Assembly (NCBI RefSeq): GCF_947498005.1
Contig: NZ_CANMIW010000001.1
Span: 558,001-622,000, forward strand
Direction of reading: 5' to 3'
Length of the DNA stretch: 64,000 nucleotides
From: an uncultured Winogradskyella sp.
GTDB lineage: Bacteria > Bacteroidota > Bacteroidia > Flavobacteriales > Flavobacteriaceae
Of this stretch, positions 54,596 through 63,425 are shown piece by piece (the first letter of the stretch is position 1; every line of letters starts with the position of its first letter). The notes beneath the pieces are model-generated. The model searched no databases. It saw only the letters and a list, made by a program, of their open reading frames with translations, and was not told the origin of the DNA. A program made the position numbers and the translations under genes.

Positions 54596-55870
54596 ATGGA
54601 AATTACGCAGATTATAAAAAGGGATTATGAAACAAGTCCGTTTGTTTTAAATAAGATTTCTAATGCTATTGAAAAGGCAATGATGTCCGTTGGTAATGGA
54701 TCAAAAGAAGATGCGAATAAAATTTCTGTAAATGTTTTACAAACGCTTTTAGAAAGAAAAGGTTTAGACCATAATTACTTGCCTACTGTAGAAGAAGTAC
54801 AAGATCTTGTAGAAGAAAAGTTAATGGTTAGTTCTTTTCCAGGTGTTGCTAAGGCATACATACTGTATAGAGATGAACAAGCTAGAAGCAGAAAAACAAA
54901 TATTTTTGAAAAACGTATTAATTTAAAGCCTTACGAATATCCTGCTTTAAATGAATATGTTGATGCGATAAGACACTCATATTGGATTCATTCTGAATTT
55001 AACTTCACAAGTGATATTCAAGATTTTAAAACAAGATTAACTGTTGTAGAACAGAATGCTATTAAAAATACAATGCTTGCAATTTCGCAGATTGAAGTTG
55101 CAGTAAAATCTTTTTGGGGAGAGATTTATAATAAAATGCCTAAGCCAGAAATTGGAGCAGTAGGTGCAACATTTGCAGAGAGTGAAGTACGTCACCATGA
55201 TGCTTATTCGCACTTATTAGAAATATTAGGTCTTAACAATGAATTTAAGCACTTAAAGAAAAAGCCAGTAATAATGAGACGTGTTCATTATTTAGAAACG
55301 GCTTTAAAAAACGCTAAAAGTGAAGATAATAAGGAGTATGCAGAATCAATTTTATTGTTTTCTCTTTTTATTGAGCATGTGTCTTTATTCTCTCAATTTT
55401 TAATTATTATGGCTTTTAATAAGCATAAAAACATGCTTAAAGGAGTTTCTAATGTTGTAGAAGCAACTTCAAAAGAAGAGCAAATTCATGGTGATTTTGG
55501 TATTGACATTATAAGAATTATTAAAGAAGAAAACCCAACGTGGTTTGATGCAGAGCACAGTGCTTTAGTAAGAGAACTTTGTGAGGAAGCATTTAAATCT
55601 GAAAGTAAACTTGTGGATTGGATTTTTGAAGCAGGTGAATTAGAATTTTTACCAAAAGATGTGATTAATGAATTTATTAAAAATAGATTCAATAATTCAT
55701 TAGAAAGTATTGGCATTGAAAAAGTATTTGATGTAAACGATACACTATTAGAGCAAACCGAATGGTTTGATGACGAAATTATAGGAACGAAACATGGAGA
55801 TTTCTTCGTGAAACGTTCTATCAACTATAGCAAAAGAACAAAAAGTATAACTAGCGACGACCTATTTTAA
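54596..55870 (+). CDS. nrdB: Class I ribonucleotide reductase R2 subunit with N-terminal ATP-cone
   Basis: This 424-residue radical-generating subunit has an extra N-terminal ATP-cone at about 4-100 (KRDYETSPFVLNKISNAIEK, TVEEVQDLVEEKLM, AYILYRDEQA), a domain usually found on R1. The R2 part has metal ligands Glu167 (ISQIEV), Glu197 and His200 (ESEVRHH), and EEQIH, with Tyr204 in the radical-Tyr position, and ends SDDLF, the R1-binding tail. R2-linked ATP-cones are known from Leeuwenhoekiella blandensis NrdB, where dATP turns the enzyme off through R2. The R1 gene 3 bp downstream lacks the cone, as expected. Confidence 0.95.
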   Translation: MEITQIIKRDYETSPFVLNKISNAIEKAMMSVGNGSKEDANKISVNVLQTLLERKGLDHNYLPTVEEVQDLVEEKLMVSSFPGVAKAYILYRDEQARSRKTNIFEKRINLKPYEYPALNEYVDAIRHSYWIHSEFNFTSDIQDFKTRLTVVEQNAIKNTMLAISQIEVAVKSFWGEIYNKMPKPEIGAVGATFAESEVRHHDAYSHLLEILGLNNEFKHLKKKPVIMRRVHYLETALKNAKSEDNKEYAESILLFSLFIEHVSLFSQFLIIMAFNKHKNMLKGVSNVVEATSKEEQIHGDFGIDIIRIIKEENPTWFDAEHSALVRELCEEAFKSESKLVDWIFEAGELEFLPKDVINEFIKNRFNNSLESIGIEKVFDVNDTLLEQTEWFDDEIIGTKHGDFFVKRSINYSKRTKSITSDDLF

Positions 55871-55873
55871 ATT

Positions 55874-57670
55874 ATGAACGACCACATTAATCCAGACCTT
55901 GAACTAAAAGCAAATTTAGAAACTACAAAAACCTCAAATCACGATGAATTATTAAAAGCCAGAAAAGAAGCTATAAAAGAAGCAAAGTCAGAGCCAGAAA
56001 TTAAATGGTTAACAGACCATAGTCGTCAATTCTTAGCATCTGGTTACCTTACTGAAGACACAACACCTGAAGAGCGAATTAGAGAAATTGCTAATAACGC
56101 AGAAAAGATTTTAGGTATTGACGGTTTTGCAGATAAGTTTTATGGCTATATGGCAGAAGGTTATTATTCATTAGCATCGCCAGTTTGGTCTAACTTTGGT
56201 AAAAAGAGAGGTTTGCCAATTAGTTGTTTTGGTTCGCATATATCTGATGATATGGGTGATATTCTTTACACACAATCTGAAGTAGGTATGATGTCTAAAC
56301 TAGGAGGTGGTACTTCTGGTTATTTTGGTAAACTTCGTCATAGAGGTGCACCAGTAAAAAATAATGGAGAGTCTTCTGGAGCTGTACATATTATGCAATT
56401 GTTTGAAAAAATGGTTGATGTAGTAAGTCAAGGTTCTGTAAGAAGAGGTCGTTTTTCTCCATATTTACCAATTGAGCACAATGATATCCATGAGTTTTTA
56501 GAAATAGGAACAGAAGGGAATCCAATTCAAGAGTTAACGCATGGTGTTACTGTAGGTAACGAGTGGATGCAAGAAATGATTGATGGTGATACAGATAAGC
56601 GTGCTATTTGGGCCAAAGTATTACAACGTAGAGGCGAAATAGGATATCCTTATATTTTCTTTAAGGATAATGCTAACAATAATGCTCCAGAAGTATACCG
56701 AGAAAATAAACATGAAATTTACGCAAGTAATTTATGTTCTGAAATAATGTTGCCAACCAACGAAAGATGGTCTTTTGTATGTGTGTTATCGTCTATAAAC
56801 TTATTACATTATGATAAGTGGAAAGATACTGACGCAGTAGAAACTATGGTTTATTTCCTAGATGCTGTTTTAGAAGAATTTATCACTAAGCTAGAGGTTT
56901 ATAGAGATTCTGCAGATAGAGATGACAGACAGACGTTTATGTTTATGGAGAAGGCTTACAATTTCGCAAAAGAAAATAGAGCTTTAGGATTAGGCGCTTT
57001 AGGATGGCACTCATTATTACAATCTAAAATGGTTGGTTTTGATAGCAAGGAAGCTTTTGATTTAAATAGTGAAATATTTAAAACAATTAAAACAAAATCG
57101 GTTAAGGCTTCAGAAGAATTAGCAAAGTTATTTGGTGAGCCAGAAGTCTTAAAAGGTTACGGAAGACGTAATACCACTTTAAATGCTGTAGCACCAACAA
57201 CATCTTCAGCTTTTATTCTAGGTCAAGTATCACAAGGTATTGAGCCAATATGGTCTAATAGTTATGTAAAAGATATTGCTAAAATTAAAACAACGATTAA
57301 GAATCCTTTTTTAACAGCTTTATTAGAAGAAAAAGGAATGAATACATCAGAAATTTGGAGAAGCATTAGAGATTACGATGGTTCAGTACAGCACTTAGAA
57401 GGTCTTACAGATCACGAGAAGGATGTGTTTAAAACCTACTCAGAAATAGATCAAATGACTATTATCTATCAAGCTGCTAATAGACAAAATCATATTGACC
57501 AAGCACAGTCATTAAACATTATGGTGCATCCAGATATGCCTGTAAAGGATATTAATAAGCTTTATGTTACTGCATGGCAATTAGGTGTAAAATCATTGTA
57601 CTACCAACATAGTATGAATGCTGCACAGAAGTTTAAGCAAAAGAAGGAATGTACTAGCTGTGAAGGGTAA
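55874..57670 (+). CDS. nrdA: Class I ribonucleotide reductase R1 subunit without ATP-cone
   Basis: This 598-residue catalytic subunit reduces ribonucleotides to deoxyribonucleotides. Active-site blocks are LASPVWSNFGKKRGLPISCF (redox Cys), SNLCSEIMLPT (Asn, thiyl Cys and Glu) and LGVKSLYYQHSM (radical-transfer Tyr pair), with the C-terminal CTSC that is re-reduced by thioredoxin. It is shorter than E. coli NrdA (761) mainly because no ATP-cone is present; overall activity control is moved to NrdB. It follows nrdB by 3 bp. Confidence 0.96.
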   Translation: MNDHINPDLELKANLETTKTSNHDELLKARKEAIKEAKSEPEIKWLTDHSRQFLASGYLTEDTTPEERIREIANNAEKILGIDGFADKFYGYMAEGYYSLASPVWSNFGKKRGLPISCFGSHISDDMGDILYTQSEVGMMSKLGGGTSGYFGKLRHRGAPVKNNGESSGAVHIMQLFEKMVDVVSQGSVRRGRFSPYLPIEHNDIHEFLEIGTEGNPIQELTHGVTVGNEWMQEMIDGDTDKRAIWAKVLQRRGEIGYPYIFFKDNANNNAPEVYRENKHEIYASNLCSEIMLPTNERWSFVCVLSSINLLHYDKWKDTDAVETMVYFLDAVLEEFITKLEVYRDSADRDDRQTFMFMEKAYNFAKENRALGLGALGWHSLLQSKMVGFDSKEAFDLNSEIFKTIKTKSVKASEELAKLFGEPEVLKGYGRRNTTLNAVAPTTSSAFILGQVSQGIEPIWSNSYVKDIAKIKTTIKNPFLTALLEEKGMNTSEIWRSIRDYDGSVQHLEGLTDHEKDVFKTYSEIDQMTIIYQAANRQNHIDQAQSLNIMVHPDMPVKDINKLYVTAWQLGVKSLYYQHSMNAAQKFKQKKECTSCEG

Positions 57671-57702
57671 TTAAAACTCTAATACAAGTAAAACTAAATA
57701 GG

Positions 57703-57733
57703 AAAAAGCATCTCAAAATTGAGGTGCTTTTTT
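57703..57733 (+). terminator. Rho-independent terminator after nrdA
   Basis: AAAGCATCTCA pairs with TGAGGTGCTTT (one G-T pair) around an AAAT loop, with A and T runs on both sides. It closes the nrdBA operon. Confidence 0.9.
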
Positions 57734-57749
57734 AATTTAAATAAAGGTC

Positions 57750-57776
57750 TGTCATTCTGAACTTGTTTCTGAATCT
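57750..57776. repeat. Degenerate palindromic element with TGTCATTC end
   Basis: TGTCATTCTGAACTTGTTTC followed by TGAATCT is a slightly decayed TTCTGAA/TTCAGAA palindrome with the same TGTCAT end seen in the repeats of the met operon. Elements like it are scattered through Bacteroidota genomes, from memory. Confidence 0.5.
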
Positions 57777-57846
57777 AATAGTCATGGATACATAAGATGC
57801 TAAAATAAATTCAGCAAGTCAAAACTATTAAAGTTCTAAATAATCT

Positions 57847-58569
57847 TTAATCTTCAATCAAACTATCAGTCCCCAAATACTTGTCCCCTTTATTATAATA
57901 CCATGCTCTTACTTTAGGCATTTTAATATCATTTACCATAGCTTCTTCAGATAGTAGAATATACTCTCCAGAATCTGGTTTTTCGTTTCCGTTATCATCA
58001 GTTTTAAAAAACTGATAGATTTCCATAGCATACGTTATAGGATCAAAATAAAAATACCAAACATCACTACCAACAGCTTCATCGTAAGTAACTTTTAATA
58101 CTAAATAGTCTTTTCCTTTAAAAGTTTTATTTTCAACTTTATCGCTAAGATTGGTGCCAGGATCATTCAGTTTCATTGGTAAGCCATATAGATAAGTGTA
58201 GTAGTTTTTATAAAGTAAAGCTCTATCACAAGACATCTTTTTTTCTTTAGCAGCTATACTATCTAATAACATGCCGTTATAGTACATTGCACACTTTTTC
58301 TTCGTTAGAGTATAGGTTGTAGTAACTGTGTCTCTTGTAGCTTCTACTTCAAAATATTCATCAGGTAAATTAATAGAAATATGACTTGTACGTTTTGCAG
58401 AATTTGGTGTCGTCATCTCTACTGTGAACTTATCATTAAATGATTGCCAGTTACCGTTTGGATCGTGGTAGTCAATAGCTTTTTCTAATACGTTTTTGGC
58501 AGAAACGTTCTGAGCCATAGCTATTAGTGAAGTAAAACATAGAAATGCAACGAGAATAGTTTTAATCAT
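57847..58569 (-). CDS. Exported DUF6503-like protein
   Basis: This 240-residue protein has a signal peptide ending IAMAQ and a LolA-like beta domain: AIDYHDPNGNWQSFNDKFTV, LPDEYFEVEATRD, LYGLPMKLNDPGTNLSDKVE and DVWYFYFDPITYAMEIYQFF. Such proteins are frequent in Flavobacteriia and are listed as DUF6503; no role is known. It stands alone on the minus strand. Confidence 0.72.
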   Translation of the reverse strand: MIKTILVAFLCFTSLIAMAQNVSAKNVLEKAIDYHDPNGNWQSFNDKFTVEMTTPNSAKRTSHISINLPDEYFEVEATRDTVTTTYTLTKKKCAMYYNGMLLDSIAAKEKKMSCDRALLYKNYYTYLYGLPMKLNDPGTNLSDKVENKTFKGKDYLVLKVTYDEAVGSDVWYFYFDPITYAMEIYQFFKTDDNGNEKPDSGEYILLSEEAMVNDIKMPKVRAWYYNKGDKYLGTDSLIED

Positions 58570-58647
58570 AACGAGTATTTATTGGATGTTTACTAAAGTA
58601 GATACTTTTTTTCTATATTGTTGAAATAATTCCCCAAATAAGCTTAG

Positions 58648-59151
58648 ATGGAAGAACCTATACTTACAGAAGTTAAGAATTTAGAGTGTTCTAAATGCAA
58701 CACACTTATGATTGCTGAAACTGTTTTTTGCCCAGAATGTGGCTTCCCAGAACATGGTACAGAAAAAGATGTAGCTCAGTTTCATGCTAGAAATATCATG
58801 AAAAAAAGCAATGAATTAGATGCTGATAAAAAAATTAAATCGGCGAGAAATGTGTTGTACATCATCGCTGGAGTTACCATGCTATTTGGCTTTATTTTCT
58901 TTTTTACAGATCAAGATGCCTCTGTACTTGTAACTAACGTAGTTTTAGGTATTATTTATCTTCTTTTAGGATCTTGGACGTCCAAAAAACCTTTGGTGGC
59001 CATTTTATTAGGATTACTTTTATATTTAACCACCATTATTATTTCAACAATTATTGATCCTGCAACTATTATAAAAGGTATAATTTTTAAAATTTTAATA
59101 ATTGCTTATTTGGGTAAAGGTGTATATTCTGCCTCATCTATAAGGAAGTAA
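58648..59151 (+). CDS. Zinc-ribbon membrane protein
   Basis: This 167-residue protein begins with a zinc ribbon (CSKCNTLMIAETVFCPECG, two CxxC pairs) and ends with about four membrane helices. It is 18 bp before another zinc-ribbon membrane gene, a CPBP protease, and the two probably form an operon. No function is assigned to the first protein. Confidence 0.75.
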   Translation: MEEPILTEVKNLECSKCNTLMIAETVFCPECGFPEHGTEKDVAQFHARNIMKKSNELDADKKIKSARNVLYIIAGVTMLFGFIFFFTDQDASVLVTNVVLGIIYLLLGSWTSKKPLVAILLGLLLYLTTIIISTIIDPATIIKGIIFKILIIAYLGKGVYSASSIRK

Positions 59152-59169
59152 ATTAATAGCTGTATCTAA

Positions 59170-59922
59170 ATGACTTTTAGTTGTAAAAAATGTCAAGTAA
59201 CTTTTGAGAATGAGATAAAATTTTGCCCAAATTGTGGTGTAGAAATAAAGAAATCTATCATAGAAAATAGAGCAGGAACGTTAAATCTTATTATAGTTTT
59301 CTACGTTGTATTTTTAGTTTTTATAGCTCTGAGTTACTACGTGAATTCTGAGATAGAGCAAAGTCTTAGTTCGGAACTTACTACTGAAGGTATATTCGCT
59401 TTATTAGTTTTGGGCTTTGCAGTGTTTGATTTTAAAGTCATTTTAAAGCTTTATAAATTACCTGTTATAAATTGGAGAATAATAATATTCACTATTATAT
59501 TCCCCATCTTTTCTGCCTTCTCAGTGTATTACACATTTGAGTTTTTAAACACGTATTTTTTTGAAGCTATAGATGAAAATTATTATGAAACCTATGTTTA
59601 TTTAAATTATCCATTATTTTGGTCCATAATATTTATAGCCATTTTGCCTCCAATATTTGAAGAACTAGCCTTTAGAGGTTTCTTGTTTAATCAACTACAA
59701 AAGATAGTCAGTGAAAGAATTACAATAATTGCGACAGCTTTTATATTTGCATTAGTTCATTTTTCGTTTATAAGTTTGTTATGGATTTTTCCATTTGGTC
59801 TTGTTTTGGGCTATTTAAGGAGTAAGTACAACACATTGTGGTATGGTATTGTAATTCACTTTATCCATAATTTAATTGTGCTGTTGCTAGATTATTATAT
59901 GTATACAACGCTTACTTTATAG
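59170..59922 (+). CDS. CPBP-family intramembrane metalloprotease with zinc ribbon
   Basis: This 250-residue membrane protein has an N-terminal zinc ribbon (CKKCQVTFENEIKFCPNCG) and a CPBP (Abi) domain with the expected motifs: FEELAFRGFLFNQL (EExxxR), FALVHFSFIS and IVIHFIHNLIV, the Glu and His residues of the intramembrane active site. Family members process prenylated or other membrane proteins and some give bacteriocin self-immunity. Substrate unknown. It is paired with the zinc-ribbon protein upstream. Confidence 0.88.
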   Translation: MTFSCKKCQVTFENEIKFCPNCGVEIKKSIIENRAGTLNLIIVFYVVFLVFIALSYYVNSEIEQSLSSELTTEGIFALLVLGFAVFDFKVILKLYKLPVINWRIIIFTIIFPIFSAFSVYYTFEFLNTYFFEAIDENYYETYVYLNYPLFWSIIFIAILPPIFEELAFRGFLFNQLQKIVSERITIIATAFIFALVHFSFISLLWIFPFGLVLGYLRSKYNTLWYGIVIHFIHNLIVLLLDYYMYTTLTL

Positions 59923-59942
59923 CGTTATAAACGTTTCAAAAC

Positions 59943-59986
59943 AAAAAAAGCATCCAATGCCGATTTGTTCGGGAGGATGCTTTTTT
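59943..59986. terminator. Bidirectional terminator between CPBP and OmpA genes
   Basis: AAAAAAGCATCC (59944-59955) pairs with GGATGCTTTTTT (59975-59986), with an inner CCGA/TCGG stem. A and T runs flank both sides, so it can stop both converging transcripts. Confidence 0.9.
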
Positions 59987-60024
59987 AGTAAGTTTAAATC
60001 AACTTATATTTTATAAACAATGTC

Positions 60025-60876
60025 TTATTTTTCTTCCATCATTGCAAAGAACTTGTCAATGTTTGGCATTAAAATAATACGTGTTCTTCTGTTTTTAGCT
60101 CTATTAGACCAAGTATCATTTTCTACTAGAGGTTGGTAACTACTACGACCAGAAGCGATTAATTGCTCAGGAGCAACGTTAAACTGGTTTTGTAATTTTT
60201 TTACAACTGAAGTTGCACGTAAAACACTTAATTCCCAGTTATCTGAAATCTTCTCTGTGTTGATTGATCTAGAATCTGTATGACCCTCTACCATGACGTC
60301 TAAGCTTGGCTCTGAGTTAATAACGTCTGCTAACTTCTTTAAGATTTTATCAGCTTTGTTACCTACTCTGTAACTTGCAGTGCTAAATAACATATCATCA
60401 TCAATAGAAATCATTACTACAGTTTCGTTAATATCAACAACGATGTCTTCATCTTCGTTAAGATCATTGGTGTTCATTGCCTTACTTAAATTGTACTGAA
60501 TCGCTAAATTCATTGAATCTTTTAAAGTTTTAGCTCCAGCTAATTTTTCAGGACTAACATTTAATAATGTAGCACGCATTTTCTCTTTGCTTGCTCCAGA
60601 TGCTACAGTACCATCCTTAGAAACTTGAAATTTAGATTTGTTTTCTAAAGTTAAGCCTTCTACATCACTATTTAAAGATTGAATCTTAGAGTTGTATTGG
60701 TTAACACGTGCCTCTATAATTGCAAATTTATTTTCTAATTCTTCTTTTTCTACTCGAGTTTTAGTTAGTTCACTAACTGTTTCTCCATGTTCTTGCTCTA
60801 AAGCTAAGAACTTTTTCTTAGATACACATGAACTTAATAAAACTGCTGTTACTAATAAGATTGAAATTTTTTTCAT
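60025..60876 (-). CDS. OmpA-family peptidoglycan-binding lipoprotein
   Basis: This 283-residue lipoprotein (Cys17 in LLSSC) has a coiled-coil stretch (about 25-75: LEQEHGETVSELTKTRVEKE) and an OmpA domain at about 145-280. The peptidoglycan contacts lie in VMVEGHTDSRSI and NRAKNRRTRIIL, and ELSVLRATSVVKKLQ is typical. It should tie the outer membrane to the cell wall. It stands alone on the minus strand between two terminators. Confidence 0.92.
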   Translation of the reverse strand: MKKISILLVTAVLLSSCVSKKKFLALEQEHGETVSELTKTRVEKEELENKFAIIEARVNQYNSKIQSLNSDVEGLTLENKSKFQVSKDGTVASGASKEKMRATLLNVSPEKLAGAKTLKDSMNLAIQYNLSKAMNTNDLNEDEDIVVDINETVVMISIDDDMLFSTASYRVGNKADKILKKLADVINSEPSLDVMVEGHTDSRSINTEKISDNWELSVLRATSVVKKLQNQFNVAPEQLIASGRSSYQPLVENDTWSNRAKNRRTRIILMPNIDKFFAMMEEK

Positions 60877-60973
60877 TATTTTAATTTTGGTTTAAATTTA
60901 GTTTTATAGTTCTATATACGATAGGTTGATTGTTTTGGACGTTGAAAGACAAAAAAAATTAACATTTGGTCAA

Positions 60974-61003
60974 ATAAAAAGCCCAATACGCTAATATTGG
61001 GCT
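60974..61003 (-). terminator. Rho-independent terminator after the phosphate transporter
   Basis: On the minus strand AGCCCAATA and TATTGGGCT form a 9-bp stem followed by TTTTTATTT. It ends the PiT transcript before the OmpA gene. Confidence 0.88.
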
Positions 61004-61024
61004 GTTTATTGTATCCTTATATTT

Positions 61025-63298
61025 TTATTCTTCTTGGTCGTTAGCTAGTTTGGCTGGTTCTACAGAACTGTCATGGGCGCCAAAGTATTCTTCAAGCAGA
61101 TTCATTGTTGCAGTTAAAAGATCTTTAGTCTCTAACAATAAGCTAAAATATAGCGTTGTGTTTTTAGGACTAGACTCTTCACTTCGTGTACGCTCAACTT
61201 GTTTTTGAATCTTTTCTTTAACTAAACCATAGACATCAGAGCGTTCTGCTAAAACTGCACCAATTTGTTCAAATGAACGAGATTCAAAAGCGACTTGAGT
61301 TTTAGTAAATAAAGCTTCCATACGAGCATCTAACTCTTTTAACTCCTTAATTTGACTAAACTTTAATTTTTTGTGGTTATTGTTAACATGCTTATGACTT
61401 ACTTTAGATATGTAATCTAATGACTGCGTCATATCTTGTAAATAACCTAATATATTGATGTAGAAATTACTTGCTGATAAACTTGGCTCTTCAAGATTCT
61501 TAATAAAATAAAAGATATGATCTCTTAAGTCATCAATTTCATTTGAAAGCTTATCTATCTGTTTTCTATTTTTCTTTAATAATTTTAAATCTTGAACTGC
61601 AAGACCGTTAATTGCCGAAGTATATATTTTGTTTCCTCGTCTTACAACACTAGCAATATTAGTAGCACTCTCTTGGATAACACCTTGAGTAGAACTGCTT
61701 TCAGCTTTTTCTAACTGATCTTCTACCTTCATTACCTTAGACTTCTGAATGTGCGCCATGTAGCTACGTATTAATAAAAGCACAGCTAATACTAATAAAC
61801 CAACTAAAGCGTAACCTTGACCGTAATATAGAATGTAAGCCATTATCGCAGCAGCTACAAAAGCACTAAATGCTGTAAAAAACCAACCGCCAATTACATT
61901 TAAAACACCAGCAACTCTATACACAGCACTTTCACTGCCCCAAGCTCTATCTGCTAAAGAGGTACCCATGGCAACCATAAAAGTAACATAGGTTGTAGAT
62001 AATGGTAATTTCATTGAAGTCGCTATAGAAATCAAGACACTGGCAACCATTAAATTTACGGCAGCTCTCACTAAATCAAAAGCCGGAATATCTTGTTCCT
62101 TAACAATCACTTTAGGTTTTATAAATTGCTGATCTGACCAAACTTTATATTTATTTGGTAGCACTGCGTTAAGACTTTCTGAGATACCCATTGAAAATCT
62201 AACGATACTTCGAGATAGGAAATTTGGTTCAAAACGTTCTTTTACATCATCTTGTCTTGATAAATCTACTGAGGTTTTTACAACAGCTTTTGCCTTACTA
62301 GAAAACCAAAGTGTTAATACCATTATGAGTCCGGCAATTAATAAAAGATAGGGTTGTGTTTGTACAGGTTCGCCTAAAGCGGTCATTACATATTCAGTTG
62401 GTTGAGCACCACTTGCAGACCATGCTTCGTAAGAGTTAAAAGCGGCAATAGGAACACCAATAAAATTAACTAAATCGTTACCTGCAAAAGCCACTGCTAA
62501 TGCAAAAGTACCTACGACTATAATTACCGTATATATATTGGTTTTACTATACTTTATAAGTAAATATGATACTGCAGTAAGAACTAAAAAGCTGATGCCA
62601 ATTAAAGCTATTGGATTTGTAGAAATTAATGACTTTATATCGTCATTCATAAAGCTTGCATTCTTAATCCCTTTAATAAGTATAAAATACAAAATTGAAG
62701 AGGTTGCAATACCACTAAAAATTGCACCATACCAAGATGGTTTTTCTTGAAATTTAAAGGATAACAACAATCTAGAAGCATATTGAATAATGGCTCCAAC
62801 GGAGAATGCTACAACAACGGACAGCAGTATTCCTAATATAATTTGAATCGCTTTGTCGTTATTGATATAAATTGATAAGTCAGTTATAGACTGTTCGCTA
62901 TCAGCATAAATTTTAATTAAAGCGACAGCAACGGAAGCTCCTAATAATTCAAATACAATAGAAACTGTAGTGGAAGTAGGCATTCCGAGTGTGTTGAAAA
63001 AATCAAGAAGTAATATGTCTGTTAACATTACAGCCATAAAAATGACCATAATCTCATTGAACATAAATTCGCCAGGATTAAATATGCCTTTTCTGGCCAC
63101 TTCCATCATTCCACTAGAGGTCATTGCACCTACAGCAACACCAATACTAGCGACAATCATTATGGTTTTAAATGAAACAGCTTTAGATCCTATTGCAGAA
63201 TTTAAAAAGTTAACAGCGTCATTACTTACACCAACTACTAAATCTGCTATGGCTAAAAAAGCCAATGCAGCAAGCATATAGACATATAGGTTTTCCAT
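61025..63298 (-). CDS. PiT-family inorganic phosphate transporter with PhoU-like tail
   Basis: This 757-residue protein has the two PHO4 halves of PiT transporters: GVSNDAVNFLNSAIGSKAVS near the N-terminus and AGNDLVNFIGVPIAAFNSYE in the second half, both with the conserved (A/S)ND motif, and MKLPLSTTYVTFMVAMGTSL. About 12 membrane helices are visible. The last 230 residues are soluble and helical, like DUF47/PhoU proteins that regulate PiT; here they are fused to the transporter. It should take up phosphate with H+ or Na+. Confidence 0.92.
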   Translation of the reverse strand: MENLYVYMLAALAFLAIADLVVGVSNDAVNFLNSAIGSKAVSFKTIMIVASIGVAVGAMTSSGMMEVARKGIFNPGEFMFNEIMVIFMAVMLTDILLLDFFNTLGMPTSTTVSIVFELLGASVAVALIKIYADSEQSITDLSIYINNDKAIQIILGILLSVVVAFSVGAIIQYASRLLLSFKFQEKPSWYGAIFSGIATSSILYFILIKGIKNASFMNDDIKSLISTNPIALIGISFLVLTAVSYLLIKYSKTNIYTVIIVVGTFALAVAFAGNDLVNFIGVPIAAFNSYEAWSASGAQPTEYVMTALGEPVQTQPYLLLIAGLIMVLTLWFSSKAKAVVKTSVDLSRQDDVKERFEPNFLSRSIVRFSMGISESLNAVLPNKYKVWSDQQFIKPKVIVKEQDIPAFDLVRAAVNLMVASVLISIATSMKLPLSTTYVTFMVAMGTSLADRAWGSESAVYRVAGVLNVIGGWFFTAFSAFVAAAIMAYILYYGQGYALVGLLVLAVLLLIRSYMAHIQKSKVMKVEDQLEKAESSSTQGVIQESATNIASVVRRGNKIYTSAINGLAVQDLKLLKKNRKQIDKLSNEIDDLRDHIFYFIKNLEEPSLSASNFYINILGYLQDMTQSLDYISKVSHKHVNNNHKKLKFSQIKELKELDARMEALFTKTQVAFESRSFEQIGAVLAERSDVYGLVKEKIQKQVERTRSEESSPKNTTLYFSLLLETKDLLTATMNLLEEYFGAHDSSVEPAKLANDQEE

Positions 63299-63425
63299 TT
63301 AAAAGGATGCTAAAAATTGAACGCAAAGTACCGTTTTTATCTCTAAAATAATGTTATCTAATTGTTATTATTAAAAGTTGTCATTTCATCCAAATAAATT
63401 GAATTTTAACGACGAATTTTAGAAT

